A DNA stretch of 64,000 nucleotides, taken from assembly GCF_900143625.1 (NCBI RefSeq), contig NZ_FRFF01000102.1:1-64000 (forward strand), given 5' to 3'. The stretch comes from Nocardiopsis sp. JB363 (GTDB lineage Bacteria; Actinomycetota; Actinomycetes; Streptosporangiales; Streptosporangiaceae). The notes beneath the pieces are model-generated. The model saw only the letters and a list, made by a program, of their open reading frames with translations, did no database searches and was not told where the DNA came from. This document shows, one piece after another, positions 36,211 through 44,728 of the stretch (position 1 is its first letter; every line of letters begins with the position of its first letter). Both the position numbers and the translations under genes were made by a program.

Positions 36211-37107
36211 TCAGGTCGCGGTGGGAGTGAGCTGGTCATCGATTCCGGAGTAGAAGACCCGCAGCATCGGCTGGGCCTCTTCGCGGTCGAGCATCGTGGC
36301 TTCCTTGATCATCAAATCGCTGTTCTCGACCTCGGCCTGGAGGATCGTGTGTCCGCGGCGCAGCGCGTCCTCGCTCTTGCCCTTGAGCAGCAGGTATTGG
36401 TGAATCGATGCGAACTTGCCACCGACGTGCTGGGTGAGGATGTCGTACTGCTCGTTCTGCAGCTCGATGAGATCGGGGTCCCGGATCCCCAAGGCCTGAT
36501 TACGCCGCTCAAGATTCGCCATCTGGTGGTAGATCCGCTGCGGCTCCTTCGTCGTGATGAAGACGTGCTCGCAGGTCGTCTCAACCTTCTTCCAGAAGTC
36601 GTCGTTGCGCTTGAGGATCCCGACCCGGTCTTCATCAAAGAGCAGGTAGCTCGCCGACCCGACGACGAGATAGACCTGCCCCTGCCCACCGTCGGAGTAG
36701 TGGATCCGACCGTCCTCGTCGATCGACTCGATGCCGACAATCGAGTAGAAGCCCGATGGGTTCGAGTCCCGCCTGGTGAAGACCCGGCGCGCCGACTTCG
36801 GCAGGTAGGCCAGCAGCGGCGGCACCGTCGTGATCCGCAGCTCCTTGGTCTTGGTCAGCTGGCCCATGTAGAGGACGAAGACCAGCGACCACAGGACGAA
36901 GAGCGCGATGAACTTCGAGCCGGAATCGGCGATGAAAGTCGAGGTCGCGCACCAGGCGACGACGATGATCCCGCCGAGGAAGAAGCCGATCTGCTTGATC
37001 GGCATCGGCCGCATCTGCCAGCTGTTGCCACCGAGACCGATCTCGTGGTCCGGCAGACCTCTGGCCAGGCTGACCGGAACCTTGTACGCACTCTTGACTT
37101 CAGGCAT
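36211..37107 (-). CDS. Conserved transfer-module membrane protein
   Basis: Not assigned to a family with confidence. The 298-residue protein has a polar N-terminus of about 35 residues, two adjacent membrane helices (about 38-58 and 64-85), and a cytosolic remainder of 210 residues. Position and topology match the PrgI/TcpC-like partner gene that precedes virB4 in Gram-positive conjugation operons; much of the soluble part resembles the N-terminal part of VirB4-type proteins only loosely. ATG 37107 (MPEVKSAYKV) is chosen over GTG 37116. The VirB4-like gene follows after 49 bp. Confidence 0.6.
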   Translation of the reverse strand: MPEVKSAYKVPVSLARGLPDHEIGLGGNSWQMRPMPIKQIGFFLGGIIVVAWCATSTFIADSGSKFIALFVLWSLVFVLYMGQLTKTKELRITTVPPLLAYLPKSARRVFTRRDSNPSGFYSIVGIESIDEDGRIHYSDGGQGQVYLVVGSASYLLFDEDRVGILKRNDDFWKKVETTCEHVFITTKEPQRIYHQMANLERRNQALGIRDPDLIELQNEQYDILTQHVGGKFASIHQYLLLKGKSEDALRRGHTILQAEVENSDLMIKEATMLDREEAQPMLRVFYSGIDDQLTPTAT

Positions 37108-37279
37108 GCCGCGCACCTACTCTCGCCGTCGGCTCAGCGATCGTTCGCATCCGCCTGCTCACCTCTCTCTCACCCATTACTCGATGATTAAAATGAATTA
37201 ATAGATGAATTCCATATACGGAAACTCTATCGCACGGATTGCCGATTGAGAATCATTCATAGAACATTGAAAGGAGTTT

Positions 37280-37308
37280 GGCCGCCCGGACGAATCGTCC
37301 GGGCGGCC
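37280..37308 (-). terminator. Terminator behind the topoisomerase gene
   Basis: ggccgcccggacga and tcgtccgggcggcc are perfectly complementary 14-mers one base apart. The hairpin lies 23 bases past the topoisomerase stop codon on the minus strand. An AT-rich promoter-like stretch (37175..37270) follows, before the next gene. Confidence 0.8.
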
Positions 37309-37331
37309 AGCGACCTCGAACGATCGGTGGA

Positions 37332-39557
37332 TCAGGCGCGCGCCTTCACCCGCGGCTTGGACTTCTTGTCGCCGAAGTGGGGAACGATCCGCTTCGCCTT
37401 CGCGTCCCAGCTCACCTTCGCGGAGAAGGCCTTGTCGTTCTTGGAGACGAAACCGTCGAGCTCGAGGATCTGGCCAGCCTCCAAGGCCCGCTTCTCGTCC
37501 TCGGAGAACGAGCGTTTGCACCAAGCCTCAGGGCGGTCGGGGACCTTGAGCCGGAAGCCGACGTAGCGTCGGCCCTTGAACTCGCTGAGCCCGAGCCTGC
37601 CCTTGGCCGAGAAGGACTTGCCGGCCTTGGACATCGCCTCGAAGGAGATCTCCTCACCGGCCAGCAGGCGGCCGATCTCGTCGTCGGTGAACTGGTGGCC
37701 GGCCCAGACCTTCTTGAACGAGACCTTCTTCGGACCGTCGGGCGCGGCGGTCCACACGCCCTCGGCGCGGGCGACCACCTCGGTCTTGGTCAGGCCGAGC
37801 GTCGCGCGCATGGCGTCAGCATTCCTTGTCATCACCTCGATGTCCTCGCGGACCCAGTCGGCGACCCGGGCCAGCAGTTGGTCGGGATCGACGCTGCCCT
37901 CGGCGACGGCGCGCATGCCGGCGTAGATCTCCTCGGTCAGCGACAGGTCGCCGATGCGGGTGTCCGGCAACAGCAGCCAGCTCATCTCGCCAGCCGAGGC
38001 CAGGGTGAGCTTCTTGCCCTTCTCGACGAGCAGCGGGTTCTTCGCCTTGGCGCTGGTGACCTCGGAGTACGTGCTCGTCCGCGTCGCGCCGGTGCCGACG
38101 TCCCTCTTCTCTAGCTGCTTCATCAGCCACTTCATGCTCGGGTGCTTCGGGCACTTGTTCGCGCCCTCGTGCACGTACGGCTCGGCGCTGGTGCCCAGGC
38201 CATGAGCGGACTCGTCCTCGTTGCCGGCCGTATCCTCGTCACCGGCGTCGGGGTCGAAGACCGACTTCCAGCCCATCTTCTTCGGCACGTTGGCGACGCC
38301 CTTGAAGTCGGGGAATTTCTCGACGTGGCCCTTCTGCTGTTCGTACTCATAGTCGGCGGCGAGCATGGCCAGGTAGTTCTTCGCCAGCGTCTGATAAATG
38401 ATGCGGCCGGCGGTGCCGAAACGCTGCTCGACGTCCTCGAGGGAGAACGGCACGTTCGGGCCGGGGCGGTTCGCGCCGTGCGCGCCGACCGGCTTGACAT
38501 GGGTCTTCCTCGGCTCGCGGTGGGTCAGGTGCTTGGTGTCCACGCCCGCCACTGCGGCGATCCGGTCAGCCAACGGCGCGAGCTCGGCGTGCTGCTGCGG
38601 GGTGATCGTTTTGTCCTCGGTGCGCGGGTAGGACACGACCTGCTGCTCGTACATCGCCTGGTAGGTCTTGAGCGTGAGCTGGGCCTTCACGCCCTTGCTC
38701 ACGAGCATGGACGACAGCGCCGCGAGGTCGAGCAGCTTCGGAGGAGTCGTCCGTCTCATCTCTGCACTGTCCTTGACCACCGGCGAGGCGGTGTACTCCT
38801 GCGGCACTTGGTCGGCCCTGTCGAAGCGCGGCTCGTCCGGGTTGGTGTAGACGACGGCGTTCTCGTCGCGGAAGCGGTTCTGGAAGAAGGGCCACTTCAC
38901 GTAGTCGTTGTAGGCCTTGAGCTGGTCGCCGACGAGCTTGACCATCGCCGACTTCAGCCGTCCCTGGCGCAGGACCGTGTCCTGGCCGGACTGACGGGCC
39001 ACGTGCGTCGCCGCCCGCGACCACTGCATCGAGGCGAAGTCGAACATTGAGCGGAAGCGGGCCTTCTTGAACGCCGGGTGGTCGTACACCGATTGCACCG
39101 GCCGGCGGTCCTTGAACGCCTGCTGCAGGGACTTCTCCGACTCGTCGGTGAAGTGCAGCCGCGAGATCTTCTTGCCGGTCAGCCCCAGCTCGACGAGCGT
39201 GTTGATGGCGATGGCGTCGCCCTCGCCCGACTCGTCCCAGTCCGTGGCGATGGCGATCTCGTCGCAGCCCGACAGGGCCTGCTTGACGTCGTTGCGGACC
39301 TGGGTGGTGTCCTTGATCGGCTCGTTGGCCCAGGAAAAGTCGCCGAGATCCCAAGGGAGGTTGGCCAGGTCCCAGTTCTTGTACTTGCCGGCCAGCGAGG
39401 GGTCGACCATCTTGTCCGGGGCGACGAACTCGTAGAGGTGCCCCCTGGCGTGGGCGATGACGTACTGCACGCCGTCGAAAGTGCCCTTCGTCCCGCCCCA
39501 CGCCTTGCTCCCGTTGCGCGCCGCGGACGGCTTCTCCATCAAGATCCCGACAGTCAT
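37332..39557 (-). CDS. Type IA DNA topoisomerase (TopB/TraE-like)
   Basis: A 741-residue topoisomerase of the plasmid/ICE type. The toprim domain has ILMEKPSAARN (E8) and the metal-binding DWD at 106-108 in ATDWDESGEGDAIAI; the active-site tyrosine is Y310 in VVSYPRTEDKTI. The C-terminal third repeats FTDDEIGRLLAGEEISFE-like and FSEDEKRALEAGQILELDG-like modules, as in TopB proteins of conjugative elements. It probably relaxes transferred DNA. The ATG has GGAGG nine bases upstream, preceded by an AT-rich promoter region (39560..39650). Confidence 0.92.
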   Translation of the reverse strand: MTVGILMEKPSAARNGSKAWGGTKGTFDGVQYVIAHARGHLYEFVAPDKMVDPSLAGKYKNWDLANLPWDLGDFSWANEPIKDTTQVRNDVKQALSGCDEIAIATDWDESGEGDAIAINTLVELGLTGKKISRLHFTDESEKSLQQAFKDRRPVQSVYDHPAFKKARFRSMFDFASMQWSRAATHVARQSGQDTVLRQGRLKSAMVKLVGDQLKAYNDYVKWPFFQNRFRDENAVVYTNPDEPRFDRADQVPQEYTASPVVKDSAEMRRTTPPKLLDLAALSSMLVSKGVKAQLTLKTYQAMYEQQVVSYPRTEDKTITPQQHAELAPLADRIAAVAGVDTKHLTHREPRKTHVKPVGAHGANRPGPNVPFSLEDVEQRFGTAGRIIYQTLAKNYLAMLAADYEYEQQKGHVEKFPDFKGVANVPKKMGWKSVFDPDAGDEDTAGNEDESAHGLGTSAEPYVHEGANKCPKHPSMKWLMKQLEKRDVGTGATRTSTYSEVTSAKAKNPLLVEKGKKLTLASAGEMSWLLLPDTRIGDLSLTEEIYAGMRAVAEGSVDPDQLLARVADWVREDIEVMTRNADAMRATLGLTKTEVVARAEGVWTAAPDGPKKVSFKKVWAGHQFTDDEIGRLLAGEEISFEAMSKAGKSFSAKGRLGLSEFKGRRYVGFRLKVPDRPEAWCKRSFSEDEKRALEAGQILELDGFVSKNDKAFSAKVSWDAKAKRIVPHFGDKKSKPRVKARA

Positions 39558-39656
39558 GCTGCCTCCTGTCGAATAGATGACTCGTTCACCAGTACGAGAC
39601 TATCCGATAGATGGCTAAGGATGATGATTAAAAAGACGAATCAATGCATGGCTGAA

Positions 39657-39700
39657 GGTGAAGAAGAGTCCAGGGGGTGGACCCGGGACTCTTCTTCACC
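39657..39700 (-). terminator. Hairpin behind the small pseudogene
   Basis: ggtgaagaagagtcc and ggactcttcttcacc form a perfect 15-bp stem with a 14-base loop. On the minus strand it follows the likely ancestral stop codon (TGA at 39696..39698), so it is probably the terminator of the broken gene 39696..39897. Confidence 0.65.
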
Positions 39701-39897
39701 GCCGCCGCGTCCGGCGCGGCTTGGTGTCCGTGGACGGCGATGACGCTGGCGGTGGACTGCTAGGTCATCGTGGGCGAGTGCTCGCCAGACCAATACAGGA
39801 ACACGGTGCTGCTGCTGAACTCGCAGCCAGTGGCGACCTGGCCCGTGCCGGAGGCCCCGGACGGGTCCGCGTGCCAAAGAAGCATGAATCGCCTCAT
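39696..39897 (-). pseudogene. Small actinobacterial protein broken by TAG and frameshift
   Basis: From ATG 39897 the frame reads MRRFMLLWHADPSGASGTG and continues with VATGCEFSSSTVFLYWSGEH, then stops at TAG 39760..39762 after 45 codons. I recall a family of about 65-70 residues with D-x-SG-x-SGTG-x-VA-x-G-x-FSDG...L-W-G-H followed by a VHGH-containing tail. Here the tail (ASVIAVHGHQ) continues in the same frame directly behind the TAG, which stands where a tryptophan is common. A one-base shift further on would restore a KPRRTRRR end at TGA 39696. So the gene appears decayed, unless the shorter peptide is functional. Confidence 0.5.
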
Positions 39898-40542
39898 CGG
39901 ATCAACACCGCCCCGCGGCGAAGCCCTCACAGGTGGCGAGGTTCGTCGTCGGCGTTATGCTCCCGCGCTCAGTCGCCCATCGGCCTTGCCCGGTGGCCGG
40001 CTGGGGAAGGCTATGCGTCCCCTTTTCGGCGATCCTGCTGCGCTGCCATCGGAGCTGGTCGACCTCGGGCATTGTTTTGATGGTCTCGAGCACCGCGTTC
40101 CACGGCGGGTAGGCCGTGTACCCCTCAAGTCCCTCACCCGCACGGTCGAGCAGGCATTCCGCTGTCCTCTCGAGATGGTTCGCGCCCTCGCCTGTCCTCG
40201 TCTGGCCCCTGTCTACCGCCGTCGGTCAGTAGGGCCGGTCCGGGCTCGGCCAGGCGCCTGGGGTAGACGGCCCTGCGCACCTGTTCCGTCGAGAGGGCTT
40301 CCGGCCGCGCCGCTCATGAGGTCCGCCCCGACGACAGCGGCCTGATGAGAATCGGTTTGGCGAGCCCACCGGGAGCCGGTGGTTGACTGGCAATGGGGCT
40401 TGCACAAGCGAATGGCGAATGCCGACTACTCGATCACCGGTCTCCGCCAGATTCGCCCCCAGGGGGAGGCGCGCGCAGCGCGGAAGACCGTCCCGGGCGC
40501 CGAGCCTTGGTGAACCACTTCCGGGCTCTGCCTCTGGTGTTC
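39898..40542. other. No recognisable gene
   Basis: This 645-bp stretch shows only short frames with shadow-like composition. No RNA gene was recognised. It may contain the right end of the integrated element. Confidence 0.4.
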
Positions 40543-40586
40543 GTTCCCATTTGAAAGGGCTAGTGATAGACATTTCAAATGGGAAC
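40543..40586. repeat. 14-bp perfect inverted repeat
   Basis: gttcccatttgaaa and tttcaaatgggaac are perfect inverse copies, 16 bp apart. The DNA is AT-richer than its surroundings. It lies 13 bp before the start codon of the next gene and could be its operator, a terminator hairpin, or a recombination site. Confidence 0.75.
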
Positions 40587-40599
40587 ATACAGAGGTGCA

Positions 40600-40914
40600 A
40601 TGGTTGACCCCATGTCGGCGGGAGTTCCCGAATCGGCTGTGGTCGTAGGCATGGCCATCGTGGGGATCGCATTCGGCGTGTGGCTCGTCCATACCAAGAA
40701 CCCGATCATCCAGGTGGTCGCCGGGGTGTGCGCTGTGGTCATGGTGATGGTGGCCGGGTACCGCACGGTGACCGGGGTCTGGCCGCCTGCGGAGGCCGCG
40801 GACGCCATGGTGGGGGTGAGCCTGCTGGTCATGGTGGTTTGGGTGGCGCTGGGCCAGCTTCGGAAACGAAGCAAGGTCACTGCGGATGCCGACAGTTCGT
40901 CGGCTCCACGATAG
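40600..40914 (+). CDS. Small three-helix membrane protein
   Basis: A 104-residue unrecognised protein with three hydrophobic segments (about residues 11-32, 37-54 and 67-85) and a short polar tail of lysine, arginine and serine. ATG 40600 has AGAGG four bases upstream and is chosen over ATG 40579, which lies inside the inverted repeat. No partner gene is near; the IS630 element follows 88 bp downstream. Confidence 0.6.
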   Translation: MVDPMSAGVPESAVVVGMAIVGIAFGVWLVHTKNPIIQVVAGVCAVVMVMVAGYRTVTGVWPPAEAADAMVGVSLLVMVVWVALGQLRKRSKVTADADSSSAPR

Positions 40915-41002
40915 GCGGAGAAGAATCGCGCTGCCGTTGTCACTTCGGGCCTTTGCTCGATGCGCCTACCGCGTGGGACAACAACTGTCCCCCGACTGCC
41001 TA

Positions 41003-42241
41003 GTGCTGTGGCCGGGAACGTTCACCCGGGTACCTTCACGCCGCGATGGATAGCGGTCGGCCTCCCCAACGAACACCTTTCTCGCTACGCACCCGGGCGC
41101 GTTCTCGGCGTTGGGCCGCGAGCACGTCCGGGTCACGGGTGTTGGCGTTGCGCCACCGCAGGTAGGCATGCAGCGCCCGCGTCTGGACCGTGTGGTTGGG
41201 GTGATGGGAGTTGGCGATGGTGAACTGGCGCAACGGCCCGAAGTGCGCCTCGATCGGGTTGGCCCAGGAGGCGTAGGTAGGAGTGAAACACAACTCGACC
41301 TTGTTCCTGGCCGCCCAGGAGCGGATCTTGGGACCCTTGTGCGCGGACAGGTTGTCCATGATCACGTAGATCGGAGCGCCGTCCGGGCGGGCGGCACGGA
41401 TCGACTTGAGCACCGTGAGTGTGTTCGCGCCGCCTTTACCCCGGTGGTTGAGGCCCCACAAGGTGTCATCGCCCACCGAGTAGCAACCGTGGAAGTAGGT
41501 GATGCCGTGCGTGCGCCGGTAGGTGGCCGCGATCCGGTCCGGGCGGCTTTTGCGGGCCCAGCCCGTTCCGGCGGTGGGGCGGATGCCCAGCGGCCCGAAC
41601 TCGTCGAAGGCGAAGACCCGGTCGGCGAAGTGCTCCATGACGTGCTCGATGCGGTCGAGTTTGGTATCGCGGTCGGGGTCGGGTGAGTCCTTCCAGGTCG
41701 TGGTGCGTTGGAAGGTGATGTGGTGCCGGTGCAGCAGGGCGCGCAGGGTCTCGCGGCCGATGCGCAGGCCCGGTCCGCTGCGGTGGGCCAGGTAGGCGGC
41801 GAGCTTGCGCAGCGACCAGCGGGTGAAGGGCTGACCGAGCTTGGCCGGTCGGGTCGTGGCCGTCTGGGTGACGAGGTCTTCTTCGTCGGGGGTGAGTAGG
41901 CGGGGACGGCCTCCCGCCCACTTAGGGTCCAGGCAGCTCAGCCCTTGGGTGTTGCAGGCGTGGATGACCTCGCGCACGGTTTTCTCATCAGCGGCGACCA
42001 GGCGGGCGATGACCGGGACGGTGTTGCCGCTGGAGGAGGCCAGGATGATCATCGCCCGCCGGTAGCGCACGGTGTTGGTGCTGCCCCGGCGAACGATGCG
42101 TTGCAGTTTTTGGCCCTCGGGGTCGGTGAGTCTGCGGGCTTTGAGCGGTGCGGACATCGCGGTTTTCAGGGTTGACTGCTGGTGTTGCGGTCAACCCTGA
42201 CACCGATCACTCACCCGGGCGAACGTTCCCGGCCACAGCAC
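41003..42241. mobile_element. Complete IS630-family insertion sequence (1239 bp)
   Basis: The ends are inverted repeats beginning GTGCTGTGGCCGGGAACGTT (41003..41031 and, inverted, 42213..42241), 28 of 29 bases identical. Both ends are flanked by TA (41001..41002 and 42242..42243), the target duplication of IS630/Tc1-mariner elements. The single intact transposase gene suggests a recent insertion that may still be active. Confidence 0.95.
41036..42157 (-). CDS. IS630 family transposase
   Basis: At 373 residues this is a full-length single-frame transposase. An N-terminal HTH region binds the ends (RLTDPEGQKLQRIVRRGST, VIARLVAADEKTVREVIHAC). The DDE catalytic triad is visible: aspartate in FAFDEFGPLGI, aspartate in IYVIMDNLSAHKG, and glutamate in WANPIEAHFGPL. 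It fills the IS from 33 bp inside the left end to 84 bp inside the right. The ATG start is at 42157. Confidence 0.97.
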   Translation of the reverse strand: MSAPLKARRLTDPEGQKLQRIVRRGSTNTVRYRRAMIILASSSGNTVPVIARLVAADEKTVREVIHACNTQGLSCLDPKWAGGRPRLLTPDEEDLVTQTATTRPAKLGQPFTRWSLRKLAAYLAHRSGPGLRIGRETLRALLHRHHITFQRTTTWKDSPDPDRDTKLDRIEHVMEHFADRVFAFDEFGPLGIRPTAGTGWARKSRPDRIAATYRRTHGITYFHGCYSVGDDTLWGLNHRGKGGANTLTVLKSIRAARPDGAPIYVIMDNLSAHKGPKIRSWAARNKVELCFTPTYASWANPIEAHFGPLRQFTIANSHHPNHTVQTRALHAYLRWRNANTRDPDVLAAQRRERARVRSEKGVRWGGRPLSIAA

Positions 42242-42970
42242 TAGCTGAGCGATTGCCCGATGCAGTACGAGTACTGCTTTGAGACGGCCGGAAAACCTGA
42301 AGTGTAAATGATGTAGACGGGATCGCGCTCCTGCGCGGCAGTGTGAGCGGGACGAGTGCAGGCGCAGTGCGGACCGGTTCCGGACCTTGCCCCCGGGAGC
42401 GATACTGCGGATCCGGTCCCGCCACACCCAGACCGAGGCTGATTGTCCCGCTCTCAGGGAGAGCCCGATCCGTTCCACCTGCCAGGGGGACACCTTGATC
42501 TCCGGCAGGCTCACCTGCACGGTTTCGATGGCGCTGATATAGGCCCGCCCTGCCCATGCCCAACCGGGGTACCGACCCAGGACCTCGATGCGAGCCATCT
42601 TGTTGGTGTCGGCATGCCGGTGGAGCTCAGAGGTGATGTTGGACGGGGCTCCGTCCAGGTGGGCCAGGTGAGCGTGGTAGTCCCTGGCCCGACGAATGGC
42701 GGCCTCGGCCTCTCGGTGAGTTTCGAAGTGGAACGGCGCACCTTCACGGTGAGCGAGGTGTTTGGCGGCATCACCGGCGGATATGAGCTGCTCGGCGATC
42801 ATGTCGAGCACCTGTCGGGGCCAGTCGGTGTCGCTGGTCAGATGCGTGAGCAGTCCGTGGACCCCGACGAGCGCGGTGTCGCTGGAGGGAGTGGGGGTGT
42901 GGTCATGGTGGAACCCTACCCACGGGCCTGCGGTTCTTAGATGTCCGAGGAAATGGCCGTAATCGGCCAC
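42191..42970 (-). CDS. Hypothetical protein running into IS630
   Basis: Coding is uncertain. A minus-strand frame encodes helical, plausible sequence in its middle (HREGAPFHFETHREAEAAIR, then DTNKMARIEVLGRYPGWAWA and ISAIETVQVSLPEIKVSPWQ), more protein-like than the other frames. The best start is GTG 42970, without a ribosome binding site, divergent from the next gene. The frame continues through the IS630 right end and stops inside it at 42191, so the natural C-terminus has probably been replaced by the insertion. No family recognised. Confidence 0.35.
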   Translation of the reverse strand: MADYGHFLGHLRTAGPWVGFHHDHTPTPSSDTALVGVHGLLTHLTSDTDWPRQVLDMIAEQLISAGDAAKHLAHREGAPFHFETHREAEAAIRRARDYHAHLAHLDGAPSNITSELHRHADTNKMARIEVLGRYPGWAWAGRAYISAIETVQVSLPEIKVSPWQVERIGLSLRAGQSASVWVWRDRIRSIAPGGKVRNRSALRLHSSRSHCRAGARSRLHHLHFRFSGRLKAVLVLHRAIAQLVLWPGTFARVSDRCQG

Positions 42971-42985
42971 ACAGGAAGGGCCAGT

Positions 42986-43621
42986 GTGCACCACACTGCC
43001 CCTATGCGCATTGATCACAACGCGACCGGACATGGACATGAGGCCTGGACCGATGCCGTGGCCTGGGCGCGCAGGGCGTTGGCCCGAGACCGTGCTGAAT
43101 CCGGGATCCCAGGAGGGTCCGGGCAGGATCCGGACCTTGTGGTGGCTGTCGCGGCGTGGGTGTGGTGGGACCGACCGCCTGCACCAGGAACAATGGTGGT
43201 GCCACGCACGCTGCGTACGCCCCGCGAGCTGCCTCCGGGGACCGCCTACGAGCTCGACCTTTTGCGCCCGCTGCACGCACACACCGAACTTCCCGAAGAA
43301 CTGGTGGACGCCTGGGGCAAACTCACCTTGATCGATCAGTTGTACGACCACATGGGTGTGGTGGGCAAGTCCGCCCCGACGGGGGAGATAGTCGAGGGGT
43401 TCACCGCGGAGCAGCGCATCCTTTTGGATCTTGGGCCGGAAAGCGAAGATGGGCCTCACACGTTGTGCTGTCCGGTGTGTGATCGGGATACTGGTATCGG
43501 TATGGGGTGGGACCGTCAGGTCGCCCGGGCGATGTGCCCGGACGGTCATGCTGAGTGGACGCCCCAGCCGCTGATCGTGGGTGCGGTGTGGAGGCACATG
43601 ATGGAGCAGGTCACCGCCTAG
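42986..43621 (+). CDS. Hypothetical protein with a C-terminal zinc-ribbon-like motif
   Basis: A 211-residue unrecognised protein. The start is GTG 42986, six bases behind a strong AGGAAGGG; ATG 43004 is an alternative without a ribosome binding site. The middle part is helical, and the C-terminal 50 residues contain LCCPVCDRDTGIGMGW and ARAMCPDGHAEWTPQ, two cysteine pairs or CxxC-plus-CxxxH that could bind zinc. The end AVWRHMMEQ resembles HTH recognition helices, so DNA binding is possible. It is a single plus-strand gene facing the large minus-strand block. Confidence 0.65.
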   Translation: MHHTAPMRIDHNATGHGHEAWTDAVAWARRALARDRAESGIPGGSGQDPDLVVAVAAWVWWDRPPAPGTMVVPRTLRTPRELPPGTAYELDLLRPLHAHTELPEELVDAWGKLTLIDQLYDHMGVVGKSAPTGEIVEGFTAEQRILLDLGPESEDGPHTLCCPVCDRDTGIGMGWDRQVARAMCPDGHAEWTPQPLIVGAVWRHMMEQVTA

Positions 43622-43846
43622 CGGTGAGGCCGGGTGATGGCCGGCCAGGGAATGACGACTTCCCCGGTGACGGGGGCGACCAGAGGCTAACGGTGGAAAG
43701 CGCCTCTGTGGCGGAGGGGCACAGCGTTCCTTGGCCCGTTGGTAAGGCCCGAAGCCCTCTGTGCCAGGGGAAGAGAAGAGCGGAGAGCCGTGATGGTTCC
43801 TGCGTGGTGGCAGGTCACCCGCTATGGGGTCCGCCACCACCTGTTC
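43622..43846. other. Convergent intergenic region
   Basis: 225 bp between convergent genes. It contains hairpin-capable pairs, cagaggc/gcctctg (near 43690) and gtggtggc/gccaccac (43807 and 43836), that may end transcription from either side. No gene is called. Confidence 0.4.
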
Positions 43847-44728
43847 TTATGTGGTGGGCAGGGCGAGGGTGAGCAGGACCGGCACATGATCGCTCAACCC
43901 CTGTCCGTCCACCGGATGACAGTCGACCACCCCTTCAACCAGATCGCTGGTCAGGGCGTACCGGTCCACACGCAACCCACCACGTCCAGTAGCTTCGATC
44001 AATCTCGGCTCCTGGGTCTGCGTGTACAGATACGCGGCCGGGTCGACCAGGCCGGCCAACCGCACCACGTGGTCGAGTTCCAGGACGGGGGTGGCCGGGC
44101 CGGGCCGGGCTTCCACACGTGCTGACCGGTTGTGCGCTGGCAGAGTCGCAAAATCCACACCTCGATCGAGGTCAGTGGCGGTGGCGGTATTGAAATCGCC
44201 TCCGACCACCGCGAGTGGGCTGTGCTTGAGCAGAGGTTCGATCAGGGCTCGGCACTCCTCAGCCGCCCGGTGGGCACTGCGGGGGTAGAAGTGCACGCTC
44301 GCCACGGTCAGCGGATGTGCCCAGGTGGGGTGGTCGAACACGGCCAGAGACTGGCCGTGGTGGTTGGGCGGCTCGACCAACTCCGTCCAGTGCACCAGTG
44401 TCAGTTCGGAGCGCCAGGCGATGGCGGTGTGCACGGTGGAGTCGGGGGCGTCGGCGATGCTGATCTTCATGCCCAACGCTTGGCCGAGTCGTTCGGCTTG
44501 ACGGCGGTCCACGGCCGCACCGGGCACGGGGCGGCCGTTGGGGGCGGCGGGTTTGGCGGTGGTGCCGTCCAGTTCTTGTAGCAACACCACGTCGGGGTTG
44601 TGGCTGGTAATCAGGTCGGCGATGGGGCCCCAGTCACGTCCCGAACCCTTCAAAGGTTCGTCCTGTTTGCAGACGTTGAACGTCAGGACCGTGATCGTGT
44701 CGAAAGAGACGGGGGACAGGGTGGTCAC
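43847..44728 (-). CDS. Endonuclease/exonuclease/phosphatase (EEP) family enzyme 1
   Basis: This 293-residue protein has the EEP metal-hydrolase fold shared by DNase I, ExoIII and phosphodiesterases: VLTFNVCKQDEP at the N-terminus, metal glutamate in DVVLLQELDG, DxN in VVGGDFNTATATD, the RVDRYAL strand, and the catalytic histidine in GLSDHVPVLLTLA. The substrate cannot be predicted. It resembles the two other EEP proteins in the block, including NRSARVE and AGLVDPAAYL. GTG 44728 overlaps the stop of the PP2C-like gene, with GGAG seven bases upstream. It is the last gene of the minus-strand array. Confidence 0.85.
   Translation of the reverse strand: MTTLSPVSFDTITVLTFNVCKQDEPLKGSGRDWGPIADLITSHNPDVVLLQELDGTTAKPAAPNGRPVPGAAVDRRQAERLGQALGMKISIADAPDSTVHTAIAWRSELTLVHWTELVEPPNHHGQSLAVFDHPTWAHPLTVASVHFYPRSAHRAAEECRALIEPLLKHSPLAVVGGDFNTATATDLDRGVDFATLPAHNRSARVEARPGPATPVLELDHVVRLAGLVDPAAYLYTQTQEPRLIEATGRGGLRVDRYALTSDLVEGVVDCHPVDGQGLSDHVPVLLTLALPTT

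Larger units (their letters stand above)
27335..39897. mobile_element. Remnant integrative conjugative element (approximate bounds)
   Basis: This segment between the suf terminator and the IS630 area carries a tyrosine integrase, an AlpA-like HTH protein, a lipoprotein, and a transfer module (topoisomerase, VirB4-like and TrbL-like proteins). AT-rich intergenic patches (for example 37175..37270 and 39560..39650) set it apart from the backbone. No tRNA gene and no flanking direct repeat could be found by eye, so both ends are estimates. A relaxase and a VirD4 coupling ATPase are missing. Confidence 0.65.

Noticed and set aside
39898..40542. Frames over 100 codons on both strands
   Set aside because: No ribosome binding sites, no motifs, and composition like noncoding high-GC DNA.
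42443..42940. 165-codon plus-strand frame
   Set aside because: The minus-strand frame at the same place has better amino-acid composition and helical pattern; this one is glycine/valine-rich like other shadows.
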